Below, piece after piece: positions 31,905 through 40,450 of a DNA stretch of 64,000 bases (positions are counted from its first letter, which is position 1; each line of letters begins with the position of its first letter). The stretch spans positions 1 to 64,000 of the forward strand of contig NZ_AZQN01000010.1 of the NCBI RefSeq assembly GCF_000566685.1, read 5' to 3'. The translations under genes were made by a program, and so were the position numbers. Below the pieces are notes generated by a model. It worked only from the letters and a program-made list of their open reading frames with translations, was not told the DNA's origin and searched no databases. This stretch comes from Dyadobacter tibetensis Y620-1. GTDB taxonomy: Bacteria; Bacteroidota; Bacteroidia; Cytophagales; Spirosomataceae.

Positions 31905-34424
31905 CTAGACGGTCACCACTTTAAAGGTGCCATCTTCGTTGCTTTCCTTTTTTTCGGATGGGAATTCGAAGACCATAGCGTCTTTTACTTTCTGGGGGAG
32001 AAGGGCAATTTCCAGCACCTCATCTACCTGATCCACATAATGAAAGGTCAGATCCTTAATATAGGTCGCTGGTACTTCTTCTACATCCTTGCGATTTTTT
32101 ACGCAGAGGATTATCTCTTTGACACCAGCTCTCCGTGCTGCCAGAATCTTTTCTTTTACTCCACCTACAGGCAAAACCTTCCCACGAAGGGTAATTTCGC
32201 CTGTCATGGCTATATAAGGTTTTACCTTACGCTGGGTAAAGATTGAAGCCATAGAAGTGGCCATAGTAACCCCGGCAGAAGGACCATCTTTGGGTACAGC
32301 ACCCGCTGGCACGTGTACGTGGAGGTCGTAATGATTGAAGATGCGGTAATCGATACCTAAGCGATCGGCATTGGCCTTCAGATAGGAAAGGGCGGCGACC
32401 GCCGATTCTTTCATGACATCGCCTAACTGCCCCGAGAGGGTTAGGTTGCCTTTACCTTTGCTAAGGCTCGTTTCGATAAACAAAATTTCTCCTCCTACAG
32501 ATGTCCAGGCCAGGCCTGTCACCACACCTGCGAAATCGTTGTCCTGATACAAATCCTTGTCGAAAACCTCCGCTCCCAGGAATTTTTCGACCTGATCCGC
32601 TTTGATGCTTTTTACGTAGGTTTCTTCCATGGCCACCGACTTGGCGATCTTCCGCACCACGGTACCGACCTTTTGCTCCAAATTCCGAACGCCCGATTCC
32701 CGGGTATAGCCTTCTATGATCTTCAGCAAGGCGGAGTCATCTATTTTAATATCCGTTCCTTTCAGACCATGGTCTTTGCGCTGCTTGGGTACGAGGTATT
32801 TCTTTGCAATCTGAAGTTTTTCCTCTATGGTATAGCCAGTCATTTCAATGATCTCCATACGGTCGCGCAGGGCGGGATGAATGGTATCCAGAGAATTGGC
32901 AGTCGCAATAAATAAAACCTGCGAAAGGTCGTATTCTACCTCCAGATAGTTGTCGGTAAATGAGGAGTTTTGCTCAGGATCCAATACTTCCAGAAGGGCG
33001 GAAGAAGGGTCGCCACGGTAATCGGAGCTCACCTTGTCAATCTCGTCGAGAATGAAAACCGGATTGGCCGTACCAGCCTTTTTGATATTTTGTATCACTT
33101 TGCCGGGCATGGCCCCTATATAGGTTTTACGGTGTCCCCGAATCTCGGCTTCATCGTGCACCCCCCCTAAGGCCATTCGGATGTATTGTCGGTTAAGTGC
33201 CTTGGCTACAGACTTCCCTAAAGAGGTTTTACCCACGCCAGGAGGGCCATACAGGCATAGAATAGGTGCCTTCAGGTTGCCCTTTAACTTCAATACCGCA
33301 AGATATTCTATGATTCTTTCTTTAACTTTTTCCAGGCCGAAATGGTCTGAATCGAGTATTTTCTGAGCGCGGGCCAAATCGAAATTGTCCTTGGTAAATT
33401 CACTCCAGGGAAGATCCACCATAGTCTCCAGATAATTCATGGTTACCGGATATTCCGGCGCCATAGGATTGATCCGTTGAAGCTTCGTCAACTCCTTCTC
33501 AAAATGGGCCTGAACACTAGGTTTCCACTGTTTCAAAGAGGCTTTCAGTCTGAGTTCGTCCAAGTCTCGCTCAGGGCTATCCATGCCCAGTTCATCATGA
33601 AGAACTTTAATCTGTTGGCGCAAGAAGTAGTCACGCTGTTGCTGGTCAATATCCGAGCTAGCTTTCGACTGAATCTCTCTTTTAAGTTCCAGCATCTCGA
33701 TGTCGCGCATCATATACTGCAGGAGGAGATTGGCTTGCTTGTGGCCATTCCGTTCCTCCAATAATTTCTGCTTGTCGGCCACATCTACATTGATGTTCGA
33801 CGACAAGAAATGAATCAGAAAGATAGGGCTCTCTATATTATCCAGTGCGATACGAGCCTCCTGAGGTATCTCAGGGTTGAGCTTCATTATCTTGTGGGCG
33901 CCATCGCGAAGAGACTGAAGCAAGGCCTTGGATTCCTTTTTGGAAGCGCTGCCAAAAACGTCTTCTATGGCCTGGACTGTAGCGGTGATATAGGGGTCTT
34001 CGCTGACAATAGATTTTATTTCGAAGCGCTGGCGGCCCTGAACGATAATGGTAACATTGCCATCGGGCAGGGTTATCATTTTCAGGATTTGCGCCACCGT
34101 TCCTACATTGAAAAGGTCGTCGGCCGCAGGGTCTTCCTTATTAGGTTTTGCCTGGGTCACAGCCCCTAGTATGCGCAGGTTAATATCAGAGTTACGGTAG
34201 ATCTTTTTTACCAAACGAATGGCTTTCTGACGTACTACCGTCACGGGAATTACCATGCCAGGGAAAAGTACTGTTTGGCGAATTGGCAAAATGGCCAGTT
34301 CGGCAGGAAGTTCCAAGGGCTCGTCCGCTCCGTCTGGTCCTCCTAAAGGTACTATTTCAAGGCTATCCATATCATCTTCCGATGCGAGCAGTCGACTATA
34401 TAAGTCAGAAGGTTCAAATTTCAT
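31905..34424 (-). CDS. lon: ATP-dependent protease La (Lon)
   Basis: I use the ATG at 34424 (839 residues); the frame could begin 10 codons earlier. Domains run in the usual order: N-terminal substrate-binding LON domain (about 35-230), coiled linker, AAA+ module with Walker [10 protein letters not shown] (about 393-401) and Walker [11 protein letters not shown], and the C-terminal protease domain. The catalytic Ser lies in KDGPSAGV near 714, with the paired Lys in [17 protein letters not shown]. It degrades misfolded and regulatory proteins in the cytoplasm. The C-terminal tail is slightly longer than in E. coli Lon. Confidence 0.95.
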   Translation of the reverse strand: MKFEPSDLYSRLLASEDDMDSLEIVPLGGPDGADEPLELPAELAILPIRQTVLFPGMVIPVTVVRQKAIRLVKKIYRNSDINLRILGAVTQAKPNKEDPAADDLFNVGTVAQILKMITLPDGNVTIIVQGRQRFEIKSIVSEDPYITATVQAIEDVFGSASKKESKALLQSLRDGAHKIMKLNPEIPQEARIALDNIESPIFLIHFLSSNINVDVADKQKLLEERNGHKQANLLLQYMMRDIEMLELKREIQSKASSDIDQQQRDYFLRQQIKVLHDELGMDSPERDLDELRLKASLKQWKPSVQAHFEKELTKLQRINPMAPEYPVTMNYLETMVDLPWSEFTKDNFDLARAQKILDSDHFGLEKVKERIIEYLAVLKLKGNLKAPILCLYGPPGVGKTSLGKSVAKALNRQYIRMALGGVHDEAEIRGHRKTYIGAMPGKVIQNIKKAGTANPVFILDEIDKVSSDYRGDPSSALLEVLDPEQNSSFTDNYLEVEYDLSQVLFIATANSLDTIHPALRDRMEIIEMTGYTIEEKLQIAKKYLVPKQRKDHGLKGTDIKIDDSALLKIIEGYTRESGVRNLEQKVGTVVRKIAKSVAMEETYVKSIKADQVEKFLGAEVFDKDLYQDNDFAGVVTGLAWTSVGGEILFIETSLSKGKGNLTLSGQLGDVMKESAVAALSYLKANADRLGIDYRIFNHYDLHVHVPAGAVPKDGPSAGVTMATSMASIFTQRKVKPYIAMTGEITLRGKVLPVGGVKEKILAARRAGVKEIILCVKNRKDVEEVPATYIKDLTFHYVDQVDEVLEIALLPQKVKDAMVFEFPSEKKESNEDGTFKVVTV

Positions 34425-34550
34425 AGGCGTTCTGTCATTGTGACAGATAATCATGTCCCAATATATAAATAAAGAATTTCAGAATAAAGGTTAATTAACC
34501 CAAAATAGCCATGCCACCCCCCACACTGGCAGGGATTGGAATGGATATTT

Positions 34551-35066
34551 TTAGAGGGTCAGCCGGGTCTGGCCTTTCTTGAAGAGAAACGTTTTCTTAT
34601 TGTCCCCCCACTTCAGATTGGTCATATTGACCTGGTCATTGAATACGTCCAGCAAGGTGCTATTGGTGAGTATATGCCCCTGTAACTTACTGCTAAGGGG
34701 TATCTCCAAATAAATCCAGGTAGCATCTGCTTCGGCCTCTTTTCCTAGATAAGTAAGAGGCAATGTTTTTTCTTTTGCATCCGTCAGTACAAAATGCTGG
34801 CGGATATATTTTTCTATATAAACATTATTATGATCCTGATTGTTAATGACAAAACGGCGGTTAGCATGGGCCATAGATAATGCTGTTTCCAGGTCATCGG
34901 TAAATACCCGAAGGCTGATCTCCAATGATCTGGTGGTGCTATTATATTGCATTTGGGTGACACTCACGTGATACTCATGGACTAGAGGGGGCATAGCAGC
35001 CTCCACTGACCCCAGACTCCTCGCTAAACAATATACCAGGCTTAACCAAAAGGATAAATGGTTCAT
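34551..35066 (-). CDS. DUF6702 family exported protein
   Basis: This 171-residue protein has a signal peptide (about 1-23). HEYHVSVTQMQYNSTTRSLEISLRVFTDDLETAL is the conserved start of the DUF6702 family. The middle part (IEKYIRQHFVLTDAKEKTLPLTYLG) and the end (FNDQVNMTNLKWGDNKKTFLFKKG) also fit. The family has no known role. It begins 40 bases after the stop of rseP on the same strand, so an envelope-related role is plausible but unproven. Confidence 0.75.
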   Translation of the reverse strand: MNHLSFWLSLVYCLARSLGSVEAAMPPLVHEYHVSVTQMQYNSTTRSLEISLRVFTDDLETALSMAHANRRFVINNQDHNNVYIEKYIRQHFVLTDAKEKTLPLTYLGKEAEADATWIYLEIPLSSKLQGHILTNSTLLDVFNDQVNMTNLKWGDNKKTFLFKKGQTRLTL

Positions 35067-35106
35067 TTTGTAACGGGATTTCGGTTATCTTCCTTGCCAC
35101 CCATGT

Positions 35107-36423
35107 TTAAAATACGGCCTTCCAGACGTCGTTAAAGATGGCAAAGGCCATCAGCCCCAGCAATAGGACCATTCCGACTTTCTGGGCATTTTCCAAGAAT
35201 TTGTCCGAGGGTTTGCGTCCAGAAATGATTTCATACGATAGAATCACGGCGTGACCTCCGTCCAGTGCCGGAATAGGCAGGGCATTCATAAAGGCCAGTA
35301 CCATAGAAAGAAGGCCCGTCAGGTACCAGAATCTACTCCAGTCCCAAACCCCACCAAACATGCGTGCAATGCCAATAGGTCCGCTTAGGGCCTTGGAGGC
35401 CGAGACTTCTCCTCTAAATATTTTACCAAAGCCCTTTATATTATTATAGACTACGGCAAAAGCATCCTGTGTACCCACCTGAACGGCTTCGACCAGAGTA
35501 TAATCGACAACCGTAAAGTTGAGAAGACTGACCGGATAAAATCCGATGGTACCATCTTCGTTAACATCGACGACTAAATTCTTATTTTCACCCGCACGTT
35601 GAACGGTAAGGGCGGCTGATTTGCCGGGTAGGTTTTTCAATGCTTCCTGCATTTCATTGAAATAGGTAATCGATTGCCCATTAATGGCGATCACTTTGTC
35701 GTCCGATTTTAAGCCAGCCTTTTCAGCAGGAGAACCCGCAAGGACTTCACCGATCTTGAAGGGCTCCAGGGGACGAATGAAATTTCCTTTCTGCTCGGGA
35801 TCTGAAAGCTTTTCGATGAGGTTGTTAGGTATATCGATTTCTACTTCCTGACCGGCTCTTTCGACCGTATAGGAGCTATTAGAACCCAAAAATACTTCAG
35901 ACCCTAATAAATCGCTGAAGTTTTGATAGGGTTGACCATTTACGCGGACAATTTTATCCCCTGTTTTCAACCCGATTTCCTGAGCTAATTCGCCGGCAAC
36001 AATGCCATGTTTATTAACTTCTTCTCCGGATAGGAATTTCTCCCCTTCATTATACGCAATAGCAATAAATATCAACACACCGACTACTATATTGACAATG
36101 ATTCCCCCGAGCATTACCACCAGCCTCTGCCATGCCGGCTTGCTTCGAAACTCATAGGGTTGCGGCTCCCGGTTCATGGTATCGGTGTCCATCGACTCAT
36201 CGATCATACCTGATATTTTCACAAATCCTCCCAAGGGAATGGCGCCTATGCCATATTCGGTCTCACCTTTTTGGAAACTAAAAATTTTGGGAGGGAACCC
36301 GATAAAATATTTTTCTACCCGCATTCCAAACATTTTGGCGGCTGCCATATGTCCCCATTCGTGCAATCCTACCAATATTGACAAGCCCAGTATGAGCTGT
36401 CCGGCCATTATTAATACTTCCAT
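35107..36423 (-). CDS. rseP: RseP-type site-2 membrane metalloprotease
   Basis: This 438-residue protein has zinc motif HEWGH (His21, Glu22, His25) in the first membrane helix. Two PDZ domains follow (about 135-200 and 215-290: GDKIVRVNGQPYQNFSDLLG, SPAEKAGLKSDDKVIAINGQSI). The LDG motif appears as NALPIPALDGGH (about 385-396), and the last helix is near 412-432. It performs the second, intramembrane cut of regulated proteolysis, typically releasing sigma factors from anti-sigma factors. No such target gene is adjacent. A TAACTTTG -7-like box lies upstream. Confidence 0.93.
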   Translation of the reverse strand: MEVLIMAGQLILGLSILVGLHEWGHMAAAKMFGMRVEKYFIGFPPKIFSFQKGETEYGIGAIPLGGFVKISGMIDESMDTDTMNREPQPYEFRSKPAWQRLVVMLGGIIVNIVVGVLIFIAIAYNEGEKFLSGEEVNKHGIVAGELAQEIGLKTGDKIVRVNGQPYQNFSDLLGSEVFLGSNSSYTVERAGQEVEIDIPNNLIEKLSDPEQKGNFIRPLEPFKIGEVLAGSPAEKAGLKSDDKVIAINGQSITYFNEMQEALKNLPGKSAALTVQRAGENKNLVVDVNEDGTIGFYPVSLLNFTVVDYTLVEAVQVGTQDAFAVVYNNIKGFGKIFRGEVSASKALSGPIGIARMFGGVWDWSRFWYLTGLLSMVLAFMNALPIPALDGGHAVILSYEIISGRKPSDKFLENAQKVGMVLLLGLMAFAIFNDVWKAVF

Positions 36424-36540
36424 TTATTGTAATTTGTGAGCGTTTTCTAAATTAGTAATTAGTGGGTATTTTTTTGTCTGCATATCTCAATCGAAATTAA
36501 AAATGCATCCTGATATTGGGTATAACGTAAAATTAATCTG

Positions 36541-36548
36541 CAAAGTTA
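36541..36548 (-). promoter_or_regulatory. Possible -7 box of rseP
   Basis: On the minus strand TAACTTTG matches TAnnTTTG and lies 118 bases upstream of the rseP start. No TTG is seen at the ideal distance. Confidence 0.35.
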
Positions 36549-36591
36549 CGCAAAAGCGGGGATAAGAATGTAACGCATCCGTTTTTGTGTG

Positions 36592-38409
36592 CTACTGGTC
36601 CTGATTTCTCTCGATTTTGATACCCATCATGCGCATCAACTCAGAGGCATTGAAACTTTGGCATATTCCTGGATGGAGCTTATAGTCGAAGTCGAGCCTG
36701 CCTTCGGCCACATCCGATCGGAAATGGTAGTTTTCTACGTAATCTTGTCCCGCTCCCCATTCGCCGAGTTCCAGATCGTGGGTAGAAACCAGTCCCGCCG
36801 AGTTCTTATGATGTAATTGTTTGATAAGCGCTTCAGCTCCTTTATGTCTGTCAGCAGAATTCGTTCCTTTTAAAATTTCATCTAAAAGGTAGAACACCGG
36901 AACTGTATCTGCCTGGTCGGCGAATTCAAGAAGAAGGCGCAGGCGTTTTAGTTCTGCATAAAAGCTAGAAGTGCTTTCTTCCAGTGAGTCCTGTGTTCGC
37001 ATGCTCGTAAATACTCGGGTGGGTGTGCAGGTGAACTGGTCGGCACAAACTACGGAACCGGTTTGAGCCAATACCAGGTTCAGCCCTAAGGTACGTAGGA
37101 ATGTGCTTTTTCCGGACATGTTAGATCCAGTGATCAGCATGGTCGTGCCAGTTCCTTCCATTTTGAAGTCATTGGTGACTTTGGAAGTAGGGGCGATAAG
37201 GGGATGACCAAGACTTTTGGCTTCTATCTGAAGGCTACCTCCCCAGGCAACTTGAGGAAAGCGGTAGGTTGGATTGGCAAAGGCAAATCCTGCCAGACTG
37301 TTGATTGCCTCAAGGTCGGCCAGAACCCCCAGCCACTGATTGAGGCCTGCATGTTGTTGGCTTTTCCACTTTTCAAGGCTTGCCAGGCAGTGAAGGTCCC
37401 ACATGGTAGGAATGCCGATAAAAATGGAAAAGTAAGGATTGTTCCGAAAATCTAGTTTATCAAATACTGAGCCCACCTGACGTAAAAGACGGCTGGAATT
37501 ATCAATTTTACGTTTTCTTTCCATCCACCACCTGGATGAATACGAACTTTTCTCGGCTATTTCTAATAGCTCTGCATAAGCGAGCATTGTTTTTCCTAGG
37601 TCAGTTGTTTGCGCGAGCAAATTGTTAAGATAGGGCTGGTATCTTTTCAAAATTACCATTTGCCAGGCCAGGCTTAGCAATAGGAGCCAAAGTGGAGCCC
37701 AGCCAGCTAGTAAGGCTATTGCGATGCCCATTGTCAGCAGAGGGAAGAATCTCCACTTCAATGCCGATTTTAAGTTAGGGTCCATAACTTCCTTCACCCA
37801 GGAGCGAAGGGCCCCAATCTGTTGTCCTGCATTTTGGTGAAGCATGGCAGTTGCTTCCCAGTTTTGACGCCATTCTGGTCTCTGTGAGAGTTCTGCAATA
37901 GCCTCCTGGCGCATCAGTATATCTTCCAATGCAGCGGGTTGTTTCAGCCAATCGCCCAGTCGCGAACCACCGGCTCTGGTATGGGTCCGATTAAGGAGAC
38001 TATAAAGAGAATAAGCTCCGAAGATATCTAAATCTGCGGCGTAAGGATGGTCATTATTTTTAAATTCCTCCCCATTTTCCTGTCGGTTGAATTGAAATTG
38101 CTGCCTTCCCAATTCATCTAAGTTGATAAACTGTAAATTTCGCTGATAGTCACGTTTTCTTTTGGCTTCCTGCTGACGTCGCATCAGCATTAGAAATGCA
38201 ATGAAAAGGATCAAACCTAACCCACCGTATAAGGAGTCGTCGGTTTTGTGCCAGGCCCAGCCACTCAAAACGGCACCTAAAAAGGCTGTCAGGCGTAGTG
38301 TAGCCAATAAATTAAACCTTTTTTGGGCAATTTTTTCTTCAGACAGCGCCTGATTAAGTCTTGTTTGAAAGAAGGAGGAAGGGTCGATTTCAGGTGTGTT
38401 TTGTGTCAT
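36592..38409 (-). CDS. Membrane-anchored MutS-like ATPase
   Basis: This 605-residue protein has two hydrophobic segments near the N-terminus (about 45-62 and 68-84) and a second hydrophobic pair near 228-250. It has a MutS-type lever region and a MutS C-terminal ATPase. Walker A is TGSNMSGKSTFLRTLGLNL (about 427-445), Walker B is YLLDEILKGTNSADRHKGA, and the following His switch is LVSTHDLELGEW. The mismatch-recognition domain (Phe-x-Glu) is absent, so it is unlikely to act as MutS in repair. The start codon overlaps the end of the ABC transporter gene by 4 bases, which suggests co-translation and a shared task at the membrane. The role is unknown. Confidence 0.82.
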   Translation of the reverse strand: MTQNTPEIDPSSFFQTRLNQALSEEKIAQKRFNLLATLRLTAFLGAVLSGWAWHKTDDSLYGGLGLILFIAFLMLMRRQQEAKRKRDYQRNLQFINLDELGRQQFQFNRQENGEEFKNNDHPYAADLDIFGAYSLYSLLNRTHTRAGGSRLGDWLKQPAALEDILMRQEAIAELSQRPEWRQNWEATAMLHQNAGQQIGALRSWVKEVMDPNLKSALKWRFFPLLTMGIAIALLAGWAPLWLLLLSLAWQMVILKRYQPYLNNLLAQTTDLGKTMLAYAELLEIAEKSSYSSRWWMERKRKIDNSSRLLRQVGSVFDKLDFRNNPYFSIFIGIPTMWDLHCLASLEKWKSQQHAGLNQWLGVLADLEAINSLAGFAFANPTYRFPQVAWGGSLQIEAKSLGHPLIAPTSKVTNDFKMEGTGTTMLITGSNMSGKSTFLRTLGLNLVLAQTGSVVCADQFTCTPTRVFTSMRTQDSLEESTSSFYAELKRLRLLLEFADQADTVPVFYLLDEILKGTNSADRHKGAEALIKQLHHKNSAGLVSTHDLELGEWGAGQDYVENYHFRSDVAEGRLDFDYKLHPGICQSFNASELMRMMGIKIERNQDQ

Positions 38410-40220
38410 TTTGAGTTTTCAGCGTCTTCAAATTGCATTTTAATCAGATTGGCATATAGGCCATTGGGAAGAGATAGTAGTTCCTGATGCGATCCGGCTT
38501 CGGCAATCTGCCCTTCACGAATCACATAAATGGCATCTACTTTTCGGATGGTGGCCAGGCGATGAGCAATAACAATGGTCGTACGATTTTGCATTAACTC
38601 GTCCAATGCGACTTGTACTAACTTTTCCGATTCGGCATCCAGCGAGCTGGTAGCCTCATCCAGGATTAAGATCTTCGGATCTTTTAATATGGCTCTTGCA
38701 ATAGCGATACGCTGGCGTTGTCCTCCTGACAGCTTTATGCCCCGCTCTCCTACCAATGTATCGAGTTTTTCCGGAAAGGTTTCAATAAATTCTAGTGCAT
38801 AGGCCTTGCGCGCAGCTTCGTAAACCTCTTGTCGGGTGGCATTGGGACGCCCGTACCTGATATTTTCATAAATACTACCACCAAATAACATGACCTCCTG
38901 AGGAACAATAGCGATATTATTACGAAGATCTGTGAGCCCGAAGTGGGAAATGGGCCGGTCGTCAATGCGAATTTGTCCTGAGCTTACATCGTAGAACCGC
39001 ATGAGCAGCTGTATAATGGTCGACTTACCGGCCCCGCTATAGCCTACCAAAGCTATCTTTTCGCCAGCACGAATATGGAAGTCAATTCGTTTTAAAACGG
39101 CCAAATCGGCTCGGGAAGGATAGTTGAATTTGACTTGATCGTAAGTAATGTCACCCTGAATAGGGATAATGGTTTGCGGATTTTTATCCTGAATATCAAT
39201 TTCTGCCGGTTCGGCCAATATTTCAAAAAGTCTTTCAGAGGCACCGACGGTTTTGTTGATTTGAGCATAAAGATCGCCCATCCCACTGATAGAGGCCCCT
39301 ATGAAGGTGGTGTAAAGAATAAATGTAAAGAGGTCGGCGAGGCCAAACTCTCCGGATTGTACCAGGCCAGCTCCGAACCAGACGACTCCTACGATGCCTC
39401 CGAAAAGGGCAAAAATGATAAAGGAAACAAAGCCCCCTCGGAATCGTGCCGCATATAATGATAAATCTACTACCCGGTTCAGAATGGTTCTATAGCGCTC
39501 CGATTCTAACTTTTCGTTGGTAAAGGCTTTTACTACATTCACCGACTGAAGGGTCTCTTCAGCTACAACATTGGCTGCCGCTAGTTCGTCCTGAGCCTTT
39601 TTGCTTAGTCGTCGCATATGCCGCCCAAAAAAAACGGAGGCGATCACCAGTATGGGGAAGGTGGCCAACATGAATAAGGTGAGCTTCCATGAAGTGTAAA
39701 ATAAGATGGCAATACCAACCACCAGGGTCGCTACCTGCCGAAATAGCTCAGCGATGGTAAAGGAAAGCAAGCCCTGGAGCTGGCCTACATCGGAGGTAAT
39801 ACGGCTGGTTAGCTCCCCAACTCTCCTTTGTTCGAGAAAACTAATGGGCAAGGTGATAATTTTGCTGAATACATCGCTCCGGATGTCGGTCATCGACCAC
39901 TCACTCACTTGAGTAAAAAGATAAATCCTGAAAAAGGAGAATATTGCCTGAAAAATCAGAATTACGAATAGGAACAAGGTAATCTGATTGATGGAATAGG
40001 GCGACTTTCCCTCTATTACTTCAATAATACTTCCGATAAGCTTAGGGAATACTAAGGATGTTCCCGTAGATAGAGCCAGGAAGATAAGGCCCAGAATAAA
40101 GGTGCCTTTATAGGGCAATAGATATTTAAATAGTTTCAGGGTTATTTTAATCCCATCCTTACTTATTTTTTTTACGGTAAAAGGCGAAGCTGCCTCCTTT
40201 GGCTTTTCTGTTTCCGGCAT
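38406..40220 (-). CDS. ABC exporter (fused permease and ATPase)
   Basis: This 604-residue half-transporter of the MsbA/multidrug type has six membrane helices (about 30-320). The nucleotide-binding domain has Walker A GYSGAGKST near 395, the signature LSGGQRQRIAIARAILKDP, Walker B ILILDEATSSLD and the H-loop IAHRLAT. It would act as a homodimer exporting lipid or drug-like substrates. The C-terminus ends LIKMQFEDAENSK. It is the first gene of a two-gene unit with the MutS-like ATPase (4-base overlap). Confidence 0.92.
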   Translation of the reverse strand: MPETEKPKEAASPFTVKKISKDGIKITLKLFKYLLPYKGTFILGLIFLALSTGTSLVFPKLIGSIIEVIEGKSPYSINQITLFLFVILIFQAIFSFFRIYLFTQVSEWSMTDIRSDVFSKIITLPISFLEQRRVGELTSRITSDVGQLQGLLSFTIAELFRQVATLVVGIAILFYTSWKLTLFMLATFPILVIASVFFGRHMRRLSKKAQDELAAANVVAEETLQSVNVVKAFTNEKLESERYRTILNRVVDLSLYAARFRGGFVSFIIFALFGGIVGVVWFGAGLVQSGEFGLADLFTFILYTTFIGASISGMGDLYAQINKTVGASERLFEILAEPAEIDIQDKNPQTIIPIQGDITYDQVKFNYPSRADLAVLKRIDFHIRAGEKIALVGYSGAGKSTIIQLLMRFYDVSSGQIRIDDRPISHFGLTDLRNNIAIVPQEVMLFGGSIYENIRYGRPNATRQEVYEAARKAYALEFIETFPEKLDTLVGERGIKLSGGQRQRIAIARAILKDPKILILDEATSSLDAESEKLVQVALDELMQNRTTIVIAHRLATIRKVDAIYVIREGQIAEAGSHQELLSLPNGLYANLIKMQFEDAENSK

Positions 40221-40450
40221 AGGTAATATTTGAGGTTAAAACCCCTTCTGTCTATCTTTTGGGTCCGAAGCCAACCTTGCCCCCCTGCGGGAAGTATCGG
40301 CTTCCTGACAAAGGTAGTTAAACTAGAAAAAGGAATAACCCATCCCTTTATGAATTGTTTAACCCGTTCATCGTCTGCTGTGGTACTTACCCTTCAGCCA
40401 TACAGAAAGAATAAAAATCTGACAGCTTATCCTATACCCGTTATGATGCA

